Below, piece after piece: positions 8,181 through 16,930 of a stretch of DNA of 32,610 nucleotides (its first letter is position 1; each line of letters opens with the position of its first letter). The DNA is from Hyphomicrobiales bacterium. Lineage in GTDB: Bacteria > Pseudomonadota > Alphaproteobacteria > Rhizobiales > Rhizobiaceae. Where the stretch lies: assembly GCA_002709005.1 (NCBI GenBank), contig PAPH01000076.1:1-32610 (forward strand), written 5' to 3'. The notes below the pieces were generated by a model, which was given only the letters and a program-made list of their open reading frames with translations, ran no database searches and was not told where the DNA came from. Position numbers and translations under genes: made by a program.

Positions 8181-8495
8181 TTGGCCAGCAAACCCTACCA
8201 GAATACCCGCCTCGCTGCATTCGTGACGAAACGCGTTCTCGAACTGAAGCACAAGAAGACGCAGGCGCAGATAGCCGATCAAACTGGTTTCAGCAGCGTG
8301 AACATGATTTCGATGCTCAAGAGCGACGCTTCCAAGCTACCGCACGATCACGTCCCCGCGCTTGCCGTGGAGTGCCACCCAGCCTTTCCCTTCAGGATGG
8401 CACTCGAGCAACTCGACTGCCCCACGACCGCGTCGGGGACGGCATCCACTTCTTGGCTCCCCGCCGCCCAGGGCATTGGCCACCTAGGCGGCTGA
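8181..8495 (+). pseudogene. Degenerate XRE-like helix-turn-helix gene
   Basis: TTG start with GGAGA upstream. The N-terminal ~60 residues look like a rhizobial XRE-type DNA-binding protein (LAAFVTKRVLELKHKKTQAQIA, then GFSSVNMISMLKSDASKLP). After that the expected ALAKALE-DPAFLFR motif is broken: here it reads ALAVECHPAFPFRMALEQL, with residues missing. The C-terminus (PTTASGTASTSW) is not domain-like, so it looks truncated or frameshifted. The 3' end overlaps the convergent Rnk-type gene by 12 bases. It may still make a short DNA-binding protein. Confidence 0.5.
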
Positions 8496-9026
8496 TGGGC
8501 CGGGGTCGTCGAAGCCGTCACCCCTCAGCGTGAATTGGCGGGGTTGGCTGTCGAGCGCTCCCGATATCACCCGCAGCTTCGGCTTCTCGGAGCGTGACGG
8601 CGACGGCGGCAGGGCCTCCCTCTCCCGTTTGGCGGCTTCGGGCTGATAATGCACGGTGTGAAGCCGGATGCGCTCCTCGTGTCCGTCGCCGTTGATGAAC
8701 ACGAACTCCTGGCCTTCGGAAAGGCCGATGAGCGCCAGACCACGCACTGTGCTGATCGGCAGGAACAGGCCGACCGGCGCCGACATCTCGTCATGCGAGA
8801 TCACCCGTGTGTCCGCTTCACGCCCGTTCGAGCTGAATGTCACCCGGCTGCTGAGCGTCGCCACAGTCGCCGGAATGTCGTCCCAGAACATGACCTGCGC
8901 GGTTTCAAGCTTCAGCTTGAGGATGAGGGCGAGTGGATCGTCCCGTCCGGGACAGCGGTCCCGCATGACTTCCAGGATGGTGAAGTCCTTCGTCGTGAGC
9001 AGACACGTGTTTTTTGAATTTGTCAT
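8484..9026 (-). CDS. Rnk-type nucleoside diphosphate kinase regulator
   Basis: 180-residue protein of the Rnk/GreA-GreB C-terminal domain group. The core (about 55-130) has the typical pattern ATVATLSSRVTFSS, ISTVRGLALIGLSEGQEFVF and a closing HEERIRLHTVHYQP. The known Rnk proteins bind RNA polymerase in the secondary channel like Gre factors. The N-terminal Rnk coiled-coil part is poorly conserved here, and a ~45-residue charged tail follows the domain. GGAGAA precedes the ATG. It is followed upstream by a second, better conserved Rnk gene on the same strand. Confidence 0.75.
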   Translation of the reverse strand: MTNSKNTCLLTTKDFTILEVMRDRCPGRDDPLALILKLKLETAQVMFWDDIPATVATLSSRVTFSSNGREADTRVISHDEMSAPVGLFLPISTVRGLALIGLSEGQEFVFINGDGHEERIRLHTVHYQPEAAKREREALPPSPSRSEKPKLRVISGALDSQPRQFTLRGDGFDDPGPSAA

Positions 9027-9167
9027 TGCAGTTCTCCATCGCTCCCGGAGGAGCCAATCATGTGCGCAAAGGAGAATCCCCTGGCCGCATGGCGCGGCTC
9101 AGGGGTCAGGATCCTGCAATGAGGCAGCCTCCGTAGAGTGAGAGGCGGCACGGAACCGTGACTACAG

Positions 9168-9620
9168 TCATGACGCAGTTCGCATTTGCGTCTTTGACGA
9201 GGCTGAGGGAACCTGGGCGACGGGAGGCTCGACCGTTTCCACGGTCAGACGGTGCGTGCGGCCGTCGCGTGCGCTCCAGTCGATCGACTGGCCGGCAGAA
9301 AGCCCGATCAGCGCAACGCCGATCGGCGTGAGAACGGAAACCTTGGAGGCGGCAATGTCGGCCTCGCCGGGAAAAACCAGTGTGACCTGCCGCTCTTCAC
9401 CGAGATCGCTGGTGAAACGGACGGTCGATCCCATGCGGATGACGCCTGCAGCGATGCGGCCATCGCCGACGATGCGGGCGCGGTCCAGCTCGGTGAGCAA
9501 TTCCTCGGCAACTTCCGGATTCTGGCCGAGATATGCTTCGGCCAGCCTCGCCAGCCGGTCGCTGTCGCTACGGCTCAACGTGATCGCAGGCTTTCGGTTC
9601 TTCTTCTTTTCGTTAGCCAT
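9168..9620 (-). CDS. rnk: Rnk nucleoside diphosphate kinase regulator
   Basis: 150 residues with the full Rnk layout: a basic N-terminus, a short helical hairpin (SRSDSDRLARLAEAYL with EVAEELLTELDRARIV, about 14-50), then the FKBP/Gre-like domain (GSTVRFTSDLGEERQVTLVFPGEADI, and VLTPIGVALIGLSAGQSIDW). Known Rnk proteins bind RNA polymerase and influence nucleotide pools. GAGAGGG precedes the ATG. With the neighbouring gene (8484-9026) it forms a diverged pair about 140 bases apart, probably an old duplication. Confidence 0.87.
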   Translation of the reverse strand: MANEKKKNRKPAITLSRSDSDRLARLAEAYLGQNPEVAEELLTELDRARIVGDGRIAAGVIRMGSTVRFTSDLGEERQVTLVFPGEADIAASKVSVLTPIGVALIGLSAGQSIDWSARDGRTHRLTVETVEPPVAQVPSASSKTQMRTAS

Positions 9621-10089
9621 GGCTCGGCCCTCTCATAGATGTCGGGCGCCACGCACCTTCGGGTGCGGCGCACATCGCATCTCGTCACATGATGTCTGGA
9701 ATTGTCGCCGCGTTAGAGCTTGATCGTAGCGAATACGAATAAGCCTTCGCCCCGCGGCCAGGGCGCGACACGACCTAGCCGGGGGTTAGTTTCCCGCGAT
9801 GGGGCACACCCTGAAAAAACTGATGGTTTGGCCAAGCTTGCTCATGCCTTGAGTGTAGGCATGACAAGGTGAAAAGGCAAGGGCGAAGCCCGGCAGGCGG
9901 CTCACGCTTCACCGGCGCGGCAAGCCGGAGAGCCCGCGTCGACCCGCCGGGAAACGTGGCGGGAACTGCCTTCCCTCCCAATCGCGCTGAGGCGCGCCGG
10001 CAGACAAGCGGTCACTCCGACCCACCTGACGATCAGGGCCACGGAATTCGCTTGAAGACATTTTCGCGGAAAGAGCGGTTTATCGAAGC
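9621..10089. other. 470-base intergenic region
   Basis: No protein is supported here; open frames on both strands have unlikely composition. One clear structure is an inverted repeat TCATGCC (9842-9848) / GGCATGA (9858-9864). Leftward promoters for the Rnk genes and 3'-end signals for rpoN would lie here, but I see no strong T-run terminator. Confidence 0.4.
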
Positions 10090-11355
10090 CTAAGTGACCT
10101 TCCGCCGTCGGTGCTGACTTGGAATGTTCAGCATCGTTCGATGCTTGGCGACCGCCCTGCGTCCCAGTGAAATCCCGTTCCGCGCGAGCTGCTGCGCGGC
10201 GGCCTGATCACTCAGGGGTGCATCCGGAGGCTCTTGCGCAAACAGCCGGGCAAGTTCGTGGCGTACCCCGGCGATTGTCATGCTGGCGCCGCCGTTCGGC
10301 GTGCCCCTGTCGAAAAAGGAGGACAGCGCAACAACCCCACGAGGGGTATCCACCTTGCATCCGGCCACGGCTCTGCTGACCGTACTGATATTGAGGTCCA
10401 GGGCATCCGCTATGTCGCTCAGGGTGAGCCTCACCAACGCAGACGGCCCCCGTTCGAGAAATGCGATCTGCCGGCCCACGGCTTCGCGCGCGACCCGCAA
10501 TATCGTGCTGCGCCGCCTCAATACGGCTGCGCGCAGCGTATTGGCCTCCGCCAGCATCCTGGAGATGTCCGGCGCGAGCCTGCAGTCTGCGGAGGAGGCC
10601 ACCGTCTCGAGCTCGACCGAAGACGTCGCGCTGCTGTTGAGTTCTATTCTCCACCTATTTTCAGAGTGAAAGACTCTCAGTTCCGGCTGCACAGTATGTC
10701 GGGTGTCATGCTCGAATGCCGCGCCGGGTTTGGGATCAAGCCTCCGCAGACGCGAGATACGCTCAGCCACATCCGCGATCTCGATGCCGGTGGCAGCGGC
10801 GACGGCGCGAGCTCCGCCATCGGTGAGCAAAGACAGCTTTTCCAGAACCATCGACATTTTCGCATCGAGAATGCCCTCTTCCTCGGCCTGTAATCGAAGA
10901 CATTCCGAGAGGCCCCTGGCAAAAAGTCCCGTCGGTTCGCATTTCTGCAGTCGAGCGAGGAATCTGTCTATTTCGGGGAGAGCGCACCCTGTAGCCTCGC
11001 TTAGTTCTTCATTGCTCCCCAGGAGCCACCCGCAGGGATCGAGCATCATGGCGAAGCGGCGCGCGACCCGCACGTCTTCGGCTGTCGTGAACAAGAGGCG
11101 GATTTGCGCCTCGACATGGGCCGCCAGGCTCGGCCCCGGCGCGCTAATGTGTTCGATGACACTTTCTCCATCGGCATGACGATTGCCGCTGACCAACCTG
11201 CGGGAAACCCGGATGAACGGGTTGCGTGCTGCCGCTTCTGCCAGAACATGGTCGAGCTCCTCTCCGCTCATGCGAAGCACGTCGAGCGACTGGCGCATCG
11301 ACTGGGTGAGTGCCAGTGCCTGCTTCTGTCTGAGCTGGAGGTCGGCAGCAACCAT
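10090..11355 (-). CDS. rpoN: Sigma-54 factor paralogue (RpoN), dedicated to this island
   Basis: 421-residue sigma-54. Region I is recognisable (LQLRQKQALALTQSMRQSLDVLRMSGEELDHVL, about 6-38). The acidic region II is much reduced, and the core-binding region follows. The C-terminus has the DNA-binding domain (LTLSDIADALDLNISTVSRAVAG, then the RpoN box). The RpoN box reads GRRAVAKHRT (about 398-407) instead of the near-invariant ARRTVAKYRE; in known RpoN proteins this box contacts the -24 promoter element. Housekeeping RpoN is usually 470-520 residues, so this is short. I chose ATG 11355 because Region I begins there and AAAGGGG precedes it; longer frames run into the flavin reductase. It starts 17 bases after the reductase stop, so the two form one operon. 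Confidence 0.9.
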   Translation of the reverse strand: MVAADLQLRQKQALALTQSMRQSLDVLRMSGEELDHVLAEAAARNPFIRVSRRLVSGNRHADGESVIEHISAPGPSLAAHVEAQIRLLFTTAEDVRVARRFAMMLDPCGWLLGSNEELSEATGCALPEIDRFLARLQKCEPTGLFARGLSECLRLQAEEEGILDAKMSMVLEKLSLLTDGGARAVAAATGIEIADVAERISRLRRLDPKPGAAFEHDTRHTVQPELRVFHSENRWRIELNSSATSSVELETVASSADCRLAPDISRMLAEANTLRAAVLRRRSTILRVAREAVGRQIAFLERGPSALVRLTLSDIADALDLNISTVSRAVAGCKVDTPRGVVALSSFFDRGTPNGGASMTIAGVRHELARLFAQEPPDAPLSDQAAAQQLARNGISLGRRAVAKHRTMLNIPSQHRRRKVT

Positions 11356-11371
11356 CAAGGCCCCTTTCCGC

Positions 11372-11866
11372 TCATGCCACTTTCGGAGGCGCAAGCGTCG
11401 TGAATGTCTGCTTGTGCCAGAGAAGACAGCGTTCGCTTGCTTCTTCACCAAGCCGCGTATCGACGACATCTGCAACCAGGATCGTATGGCTGTAACCATC
11501 GAAGCATCGCGCGATCCTGCATGCGAAGGCGAAAGGCGCGCGATCAAAAAGCGGAACCCCTCCGGCACCCTCGGACCAGCCGCCACGGCTGAACCTGTCC
11601 TCGCCGCGCGTCATCGCGAAGTGCCGCGCGTCCTCCTCGGCATCCTCCGGAAAAAGCGAGATGCCGATGACCTTCTGCGTGAGAATGTCATCGTGAGCCG
11701 TCGCCGTGCGATTGACGCAGACGAGCATGGAAGGAGGTTCGGTTGAAAGACTGCAAACGGAAGTCGCGATAAGCCCGGCCGGCCGGCCGTTGACACTCGT
11801 GGTTATGGCGACCGCGGGCGCAGCGAGACGCTGCATGGCATTGCGGAACAATTCGATATTGGTCAT
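11372..11866 (-). CDS. Flavin reductase (FMN/FAD:NAD(P)H)
   Basis: 164-residue flavin reductase of the HpaC/NtaB-like family. It shows the FMN-binding segment GLIATSVCSLSTEPPSMLVCVN (about 31-52), GISLFPEDAEEDARHFA, and the EDRFS-GGW motif near 90-96. Such enzymes supply free reduced flavin to a partner monooxygenase. The likely partner is the luciferase-like monooxygenase at 16927-18039, in a different operon with a near-identical promoter. AAGGAT lies 8 bases before the ATG. It is the first gene of the operon with rpoN and is preceded by a sigma-54-like element at 11900-11917. Confidence 0.87.
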   Translation of the reverse strand: MTNIELFRNAMQRLAAPAVAITTSVNGRPAGLIATSVCSLSTEPPSMLVCVNRTATAHDDILTQKVIGISLFPEDAEEDARHFAMTRGEDRFSRGGWSEGAGGVPLFDRAPFAFACRIARCFDGYSHTILVADVVDTRLGEEASERCLLWHKQTFTTLAPPKVA

Positions 11867-11899
11867 GCACGATATCCTTCATGGGTCTTCCAACCTCAT

Positions 11900-11917
11900 C
11901 AAGCAAAGACCATTCCA
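11900..11917 (-). promoter_or_regulatory. Non-standard sigma-54 promoter of flavin reductase-rpoN operon
   Basis: On the minus strand the sequence reads TGGAAT-GGTC-TTTGCTTG. GG and GC are 10 bases apart, as in sigma-54 promoters. Expected transcription start is about 11891, some 25 bases before the reductase ATG. It matches the elements at 18120-18137 and 18288-18305 at all 14 non-spacer positions, implying that rpoN is autoregulated. Confidence 0.75.
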
Positions 11918-12017
11918 AACTCCGTTTGAGCTCTTCAGATTTTTCCCGACCTGCCTGCACCTGCCAGCCGTCAGACCTGCCAAAACCAAGGTACTGGCGG
12001 CGTTTCGGAGCGAGACA

Positions 12018-12028
12018 TTGCAATGCAA
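12018..12028. repeat. Small palindrome before activator gene
   Basis: TTGCA-A-TGCAA lies about 42-57 bases upstream of the activator's likely start codons, in the divergent intergenic region. A possible operator; short enough to be chance. Confidence 0.3.
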
Positions 12029-12084
12029 CAGAAATTCATTGTAGCCTTCGCGCAAGGGAACAGAAAAAAGTGGGAGCATCTGAA

Positions 12085-14091
12085 GTGGCGACTGAAACGC
12101 AACTCCAATCCAACCCGCCGCTCGCCGCTCGCGGCAATGCGTTTCTGAACAAGTTCCAGACGGGAAGCTCCCAGGCCAGTCTGCCCGGCTGGCTCGCCAC
12201 AATGTCGAATATGGGACAGTCGTGGCAACGTTGCGCCGAGCGCTACCGCCTCAACCCCACCGGGCGACAGGTCACCGAGAATTTGACCGCGCGCGAACTG
12301 CGCGAGCAAAACCAGCCGCTCGAGGAGTTTCTGCAGCTCTTCGACCATGAACTCGATTTCGTCCAGTCCGTCCTTGCCGGGCAGGTTCACTGTGTCAACC
12401 TGTCGAACCCGGCCGGAATTCTCCTCAAGCATCGCAATGTAGAGCAAGACGAGACGCTTGCTGCCGAAAGCGCCGGCAGCATCTGGTCGGAAAGCGTAAC
12501 CGGCACGAATGGTGTGGGAACTTGCGCGGTCGAGAAACGGCCGGTCGTCGTTGTCGGGGAGGATCACTTTCTCAAGAGCTTCTCCAACCTCACCTGCGTA
12601 TCGGCTCCGATCCATGCGTCTTCGGACGAGATGCTCGCCATCCTCAACGTGACCCTGCTCAACCCCGCGCCCAGTCTCGAAGCGCTGGCCATGCTTGCGG
12701 GCCTTGTGCAGCGGATGGCGCTCAGGATCGAAAACGATATCTTCTGTTCCACCTTTCGCGACAGCACGCTCGTGCGCATGCGCGAGGAAAGCCAGCAGAT
12801 CATCATCGCGCTCGACGGAGACGAGCGTATACTCGGCGGCAATGCCGCGGCGAGAAAGCGTTTCGGTCTCAACAGGAACGACAGGCTCTGGTCCGTGTTC
12901 GAGAAGGACGAGAGCTTCCACAACATCCTCAAGAGTGGTGGCGGCAAATTCGCCTTCACCCGCCGTGACGGACGGTCCGGCCCGCTTCATGGGGAAATCC
13001 AGCTACCGCCAGCGCGCGGTTTGCGGCGAGGTGCAGTACCTTCTGGCGACAGCCGTTCCTCCGCGACAAGACAAAGCCCTGCTGCGAAGACAGCCCAGGC
13101 TGACGCCATTCTCTCCTCCGTTCTCAAGCACGGAGGACCGACGGCGTCTCAGCTCCTCCGGGCAAGCACAATCGGTTTGCCCATTCTTTTGCTCGGGGAA
13201 ACCGGGAGCGGCAAGGACACGATTGCCCGCGCGATGCATGACATGTTCGAGCAGACAAACGCGCCCTTCGTGGCGTTCAACTGCGCCGCTGTCCCCGAAA
13301 GCCTTATCGACAGCGAGCTTTTCGGTTATGCCGGCGGCGCGTTTACAGGAGCGAGCCGCAGCGGTCAGCAGGGCCGGATCGAGCAGGCGGAAGGTGGCAC
13401 TCTCTTTCTCGACGAAATCGGCGACATGCCGTTGCCGCTTCAAACCCGGCTGCTGCGGTTCCTCGAAACCGGGGAAGTCAGCCCGCTGGGAGCGGGCCGC
13501 GTGCGGCGCGTGGAAACACGCATCATCGCGGCGACCAACCTGGACCTGCCACGGAGGGTTGCCGAAGGCTCTTTCCGTCAGGACCTTTACTACCGCCTCG
13601 CGGGCATCGTCATGGAGGTTCCACCACTAAGGGCGCGAACCGACTTCGAGGAACTGGTCCAGGGCATCATCGCCTCACAGGTGGACGATCCCGGCGCCAT
13701 TAGCCTGACCGACGCGGCGATGGCCCGGCTTCGCATGCATTCCTGGCCGGGAAACGTGCGGGAGTTGAGACACCTGCTTCTGCGCGCCATCTGCAACAGC
13801 GAGGATGGGCTGATCGACGCCGGACATCTTTCCTTCGTGCCCGCTCCCGGCGCCTCCCGAGAAGAGTCCCCGAAGAGGCAAAGCGCGGTCCTGGCCGTTG
13901 AAGACGGGTCGGAAGCTGCCTCTCCTGCGCTCAACCTCGACGCCGCGGAGAAACTTGCCATCCGGGACGCATTGATCAAGGCGGGCGGCGACATCGATTT
14001 GACCGCAGCCCGCCTCGGTATCAGCCGATCGACGCTCTACCGGAAACTGCGCCGGCACGACATTCGCCGCGAGACCGTTCCGGTCAATTGA
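12085..14091 (+). CDS. Sigma-54-dependent activator (GAF, AAA+, Fis HTH), AcoR-like
   Basis: About 668-residue bacterial enhancer-binding protein. The N-terminal sensory part contains a GAF-like domain (about 12350-12750, with SIWSESVTGTNGVGTC, the AcoR-group signature). The central AAA+ domain has Walker A GETGSGKD, the sigma-54-contacting loop GAFTGA (about 13337-13354), Walker B GGTLFLDEIGD and the arginine-finger region. A Fis-type HTH ends the protein (GGDIDLTAARLGISRSTLYRKLRRH). All ATPase and sigma-54 contact motifs are intact. I chose GTG 12085 with GGGAG 8 bases upstream; GTG 12070 with AGGGA is nearly as good. A longer frame back to 11881 covers the promoter region and looks non-coding. 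It probably senses the pathway substrate and works with the adjacent RpoN. Confidence 0.9.
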   Translation: MATETQLQSNPPLAARGNAFLNKFQTGSSQASLPGWLATMSNMGQSWQRCAERYRLNPTGRQVTENLTARELREQNQPLEEFLQLFDHELDFVQSVLAGQVHCVNLSNPAGILLKHRNVEQDETLAAESAGSIWSESVTGTNGVGTCAVEKRPVVVVGEDHFLKSFSNLTCVSAPIHASSDEMLAILNVTLLNPAPSLEALAMLAGLVQRMALRIENDIFCSTFRDSTLVRMREESQQIIIALDGDERILGGNAAARKRFGLNRNDRLWSVFEKDESFHNILKSGGGKFAFTRRDGRSGPLHGEIQLPPARGLRRGAVPSGDSRSSATRQSPAAKTAQADAILSSVLKHGGPTASQLLRASTIGLPILLLGETGSGKDTIARAMHDMFEQTNAPFVAFNCAAVPESLIDSELFGYAGGAFTGASRSGQQGRIEQAEGGTLFLDEIGDMPLPLQTRLLRFLETGEVSPLGAGRVRRVETRIIAATNLDLPRRVAEGSFRQDLYYRLAGIVMEVPPLRARTDFEELVQGIIASQVDDPGAISLTDAAMARLRMHSWPGNVRELRHLLLRAICNSEDGLIDAGHLSFVPAPGASREESPKRQSAVLAVEDGSEAASPALNLDAAEKLAIRDALIKAGGDIDLTAARLGISRSTLYRKLRRHDIRRETVPVN

Positions 14092-14105
14092 ACGGTCAGC
14101 CGTTC
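14090..14105. terminator. Small hairpin between convergent gene ends
   Basis: GAACGG (14090-14095), loop TCAG, CCGTTC (14100-14105) lies exactly across the 4-base gap between the activator stop and the aldehyde dehydrogenase stop. No clear T-run follows on either strand, so termination would be weak. Confidence 0.35.
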
Positions 14106-15577
14106 TGTATCATGACGGATTTTGTCTCCAGGTAGTCCTGCAACTGCTCCACGCCCGATTCACGTCCGTAGCCGCTGGCGCCATATCCGCCGAACGGAAC
14201 GACCGGATCCAGATAGCCGTAGCAGTTGACCCAGACCGATCCGGACCGGATCGCCTTGGCCATCGCATGCGCCTTGGCTACATCGCGCGTCCAGATGCCC
14301 GCCCCAAGTCCGTATTCGGTATCATTGGCGATCCGCATCGCATCGCTCATGTCATCGAATGGAATCGCCGCGACCACGGGACCGAATATCTCCTCGCGGG
14401 CGATCCTGGACCGGTTGTCGCTCGCCTTGATGACGGTCGGTTCGAAGAAATAGCCTGAGGCATTCGCGCCAGCACTTATCCGATCTCCACCGGTCAGGAT
14501 CTCCAGCCCCTCCTGACGCGATATGTCGAGATATCCGCTGACGCGCTCCAGTTGGCCCGCCGACGAGATCGGTCCGAGCTGTGTCTGTTCATCGAGGCTG
14601 TCACCGACCCTCAGCTGACGCGCATAATCCGCCACCCGGCTGGTGAACTCCTCGTAAATCGACCTTTCGACGAGCAAGCGCGACCCGGCGCAACAGACCT
14701 GGCCCGTATTGGCAAAGATGCCCATCGCGGCACCCGGTACGGCCTTGTCGAGATCGGCATCGGCGAAGACCACATCCGGGCTCTTGCCGCCGAGTTCCAG
14801 CGTGACACGCTTGAAATTGCCTTTGGAAGCCTCGAGCACCTCGGCGCCCGTCGCCCCGGACCCGGTAAAGGCGATCTTGTCCACATCCGGATGAGCGGCC
14901 AGCGCGGCGCCCGCGTCTCCCATGCCGGGAACGATGTTCAGAACGCCTGGAGGCACGCCGGCTTCCAGGGCCAGTTTGCCCAGCAAGAGGGGCGACAGCG
15001 GCGCGATCTCCGAAGGTTTGAGCACCATCGTGCAGCCGGTTGCCAGCACCGGTCCGATCTTCCAGATCGCCGAAGTGAGTGGAGCATTCCACGGCAGGAT
15101 CGCACCGACCACGCCGACAGGCTCCTTGAGCGTATATGCGAAGACATCGCCAGGCAGCGAGTTCGGAAGCGTGCTCCCCGCGATGTGAGTGCATTGCGCA
15201 GCATAATAACGCAACATGCCGACGGCACGCTGGCGCCTCGCACGGGTCGCCGTGATCGGCGCGCCCATATCCATGGCGTCAAGGCGGCTGAAATCCTCGA
15301 TATGGGCGTCGACAAGTTCGGCGAAGCGGAGAATGACCTCCTGCCTCTCGAACGGCTTCATTTTCGCCCATGGGCCCGTGAAGGCCCGCCGCGCCGCGGC
15401 GACCGCGTTGTCGATGTCGATTTTCTCGCCCTTGGCTATCTGGGCGAGGACCTCCCCGGTCGAAGGATTGAAGGTCGGGAAGGTTTCCCCCGATTGGGCC
15501 GGCACGAATTTGCCGTCAATGAGCAGAAGGCGATTTTCATCGGAGACGAGAGTGAGCGTTTCGAAACTGGCAGCCAT
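14096..15577 (-). CDS. NAD(P)+-dependent aldehyde dehydrogenase
   Basis: 493-residue enzyme oxidising an aldehyde to its acid. It has the standard layout: cofactor-binding GAILPWNAPL and KPSEIAPLSPLL, the FTGSGATGAEV loop, the general base Glu in ELGGKSPDV, the catalytic Cys in NTGQVCCAGSR and the C-terminal EIFGPVV and PFGGYGASGYGRE motifs. I chose ATG 15577 (MAASFETL) with AAGGGG about 8 bases upstream. It is the last gene of the leftward operon, 75 bases after the FAD-linked oxidase. It probably oxidises the aldehyde released by an upstream oxidative step; the substrate is unknown. Confidence 0.93.
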   Translation of the reverse strand: MAASFETLTLVSDENRLLLIDGKFVPAQSGETFPTFNPSTGEVLAQIAKGEKIDIDNAVAAARRAFTGPWAKMKPFERQEVILRFAELVDAHIEDFSRLDAMDMGAPITATRARRQRAVGMLRYYAAQCTHIAGSTLPNSLPGDVFAYTLKEPVGVVGAILPWNAPLTSAIWKIGPVLATGCTMVLKPSEIAPLSPLLLGKLALEAGVPPGVLNIVPGMGDAGAALAAHPDVDKIAFTGSGATGAEVLEASKGNFKRVTLELGGKSPDVVFADADLDKAVPGAAMGIFANTGQVCCAGSRLLVERSIYEEFTSRVADYARQLRVGDSLDEQTQLGPISSAGQLERVSGYLDISRQEGLEILTGGDRISAGANASGYFFEPTVIKASDNRSRIAREEIFGPVVAAIPFDDMSDAMRIANDTEYGLGAGIWTRDVAKAHAMAKAIRSGSVWVNCYGYLDPVVPFGGYGASGYGRESGVEQLQDYLETKSVMIQNG

Positions 15578-15652
15578 TGGGAAACCCCTTGTTCGGACAT
15601 GCGTCATGGGCCGACCGCGAGGTCGGATGGAGGTGGTGCGATGCGAGATGCT

Positions 15653-16930
15653 TCAGGCGAAGAGCGGCGTGAGATGCTGGTTGAGGAACATGCCCTTCGG
15701 GTCGAGCTCCCGGCGGAAACGCCTGAAGGCATCGTATTCGGGATAGATGCGCTCGAGCCGCTCGGCCGTCATGAAGTGATGCTTGCCCCAGTGAGGACGC
15801 GCGTCATAACGGTCCAGGATCGCGTCACATGCCTTCAACAAGTCCCAGGTCGAAGCATCGAGCGATCCTGAGATCGACAGCGCGTAACCGTCCCGGCCCG
15901 CATAGGCTGAAAGCATCGAATCATCCGCCAGTACGGGCCTGCACTCGACCGGAAAATGTTCGTCGGGATATCGCGTCATCCGCAGGTGCCTGATTTCCTC
16001 GAATGCTTCCTCGAACCTCCCGAAGGGAACCGCATATTCGATCTCGCGGAAGTTCGGCAGGTAGGTGTTCGGGTAGACGACGGAGGAATGGTCGAACACC
16101 TCGCCAGCTCCCAGTTCCGGTGCAGGGTGGTCCACCGGCACGGCATCGTAGCTGCGCATATGACAGATGTCGTGGCCGCGGCTCGTCTGATCAGGGATAT
16201 CCGGCGGCAAGACGTAGAAATCCGCCGATGCCTGCGTCGGCAGCCAGAAGAACCAGAAGGTCCGGTGCCTCTCCAGCAATCCGTGAAGATCGGCGATGCA
16301 GGCGTCGCTGTCGGCGTTCCAGGAGCGCTTGTGGATGTTGTAGGACGGGACCGCCTGCAGCGTGACCGAGATCGTCACGCCCAAAAGCCCGAGCGAACAG
16401 CGGAAAGCGCGGAAAAGGTCGCCATCCTTTTTCTCCGACAGATCGAGAATTTCGCCGGAGGCCGTCACGACACGCGCTGCGATCATCTGAGAGGAGATTG
16501 CCGGCAGGGTAACGCCTGCGCCATGGGTCCCGGTGGCGATCGCGCCGACGATCGTTTGCGTGTCGATATCGCCCTGATTGTTCAGCGACATTCCGTAATC
16601 GCGCAGTTGCCGGCTGAGCGAGCCGACCGTTATGCCAGGTTGCACGGTGACCTGAAACTTGTCGCGATCCACCGAAATGATCCGGTCCATCTCCGCAAAA
16701 TCGACCTGGATACCCGGTGTCGGAACCATTTGCGGGTTCGAATGACCACGCGCGGAAACCCGCACGGGCATTCCCTCGTGCGCTGCGTAGCGAACCGCCT
16801 CGACGACGTCGTTCTCTTCGCGCGGGCGGGCGAGACGTGCCGGCGTGAAATAGAATTCGCCGAACCAGTTCCACCACAACTCGCCCGGCCGCAGCCCCGG
16901 GGGCTGCGGCTTCGTCCGGTCATTCGTCAT
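15653..16930 (-). CDS. FAD-linked oxidase, aldonolactone-oxidase-like
   Basis: 425-residue flavoprotein of the vanillyl-alcohol oxidase/PCMH family. The FAD domain (about 30-200) shows VSARGHSNPQMVP, whose GHS matches the usual covalent-FAD histidine motif, and GAIATGTHGAG. The C-terminal half resembles the D-arabinono-lactone oxidase (ALO) domain, ending with HWGKHHFM, a motif of that family, and LDPKGMFLNQHL. It likely oxidises an alcohol or sugar-like group; the real substrate is unknown. Its ATG overlaps the stop of the luciferase-like gene by 4 bases (ATGA), so the two are translationally coupled. Confidence 0.87.
   Translation of the reverse strand: MTNDRTKPQPPGLRPGELWWNWFGEFYFTPARLARPREENDVVEAVRYAAHEGMPVRVSARGHSNPQMVPTPGIQVDFAEMDRIISVDRDKFQVTVQPGITVGSLSRQLRDYGMSLNNQGDIDTQTIVGAIATGTHGAGVTLPAISSQMIAARVVTASGEILDLSEKKDGDLFRAFRCSLGLLGVTISVTLQAVPSYNIHKRSWNADSDACIADLHGLLERHRTFWFFWLPTQASADFYVLPPDIPDQTSRGHDICHMRSYDAVPVDHPAPELGAGEVFDHSSVVYPNTYLPNFREIEYAVPFGRFEEAFEEIRHLRMTRYPDEHFPVECRPVLADDSMLSAYAGRDGYALSISGSLDASTWDLLKACDAILDRYDARPHWGKHHFMTAERLERIYPEYDAFRRFRRELDPKGMFLNQHLTPLFA

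Noticed and set aside
9869..10093. Small plus-strand gene before rpoN's 3' end
   Set aside because: Composition is Arg/Gly-rich with no family resemblance and no convincing ribosome binding site.
11941..11960. Canonical sigma-54 promoter in the divergent region near 11.95 kb (minus strand TGGCAGGTGCAGGCA)
   Set aside because: The GG to GC spacing is 9, not 10, and the -12 lacks TTGC; the element at 11900-11917 fits much better.
11971..12990. Minus-strand open frame opposite the sigma-54 activator
   Set aside because: Antisense to the GAF domain; no domain of its own.
14552..15871. Long plus-strand open frame opposite the aldehyde dehydrogenase gene
   Set aside because: It is Arg-rich with no recognisable fold and lies antisense to a gene with all catalytic motifs.
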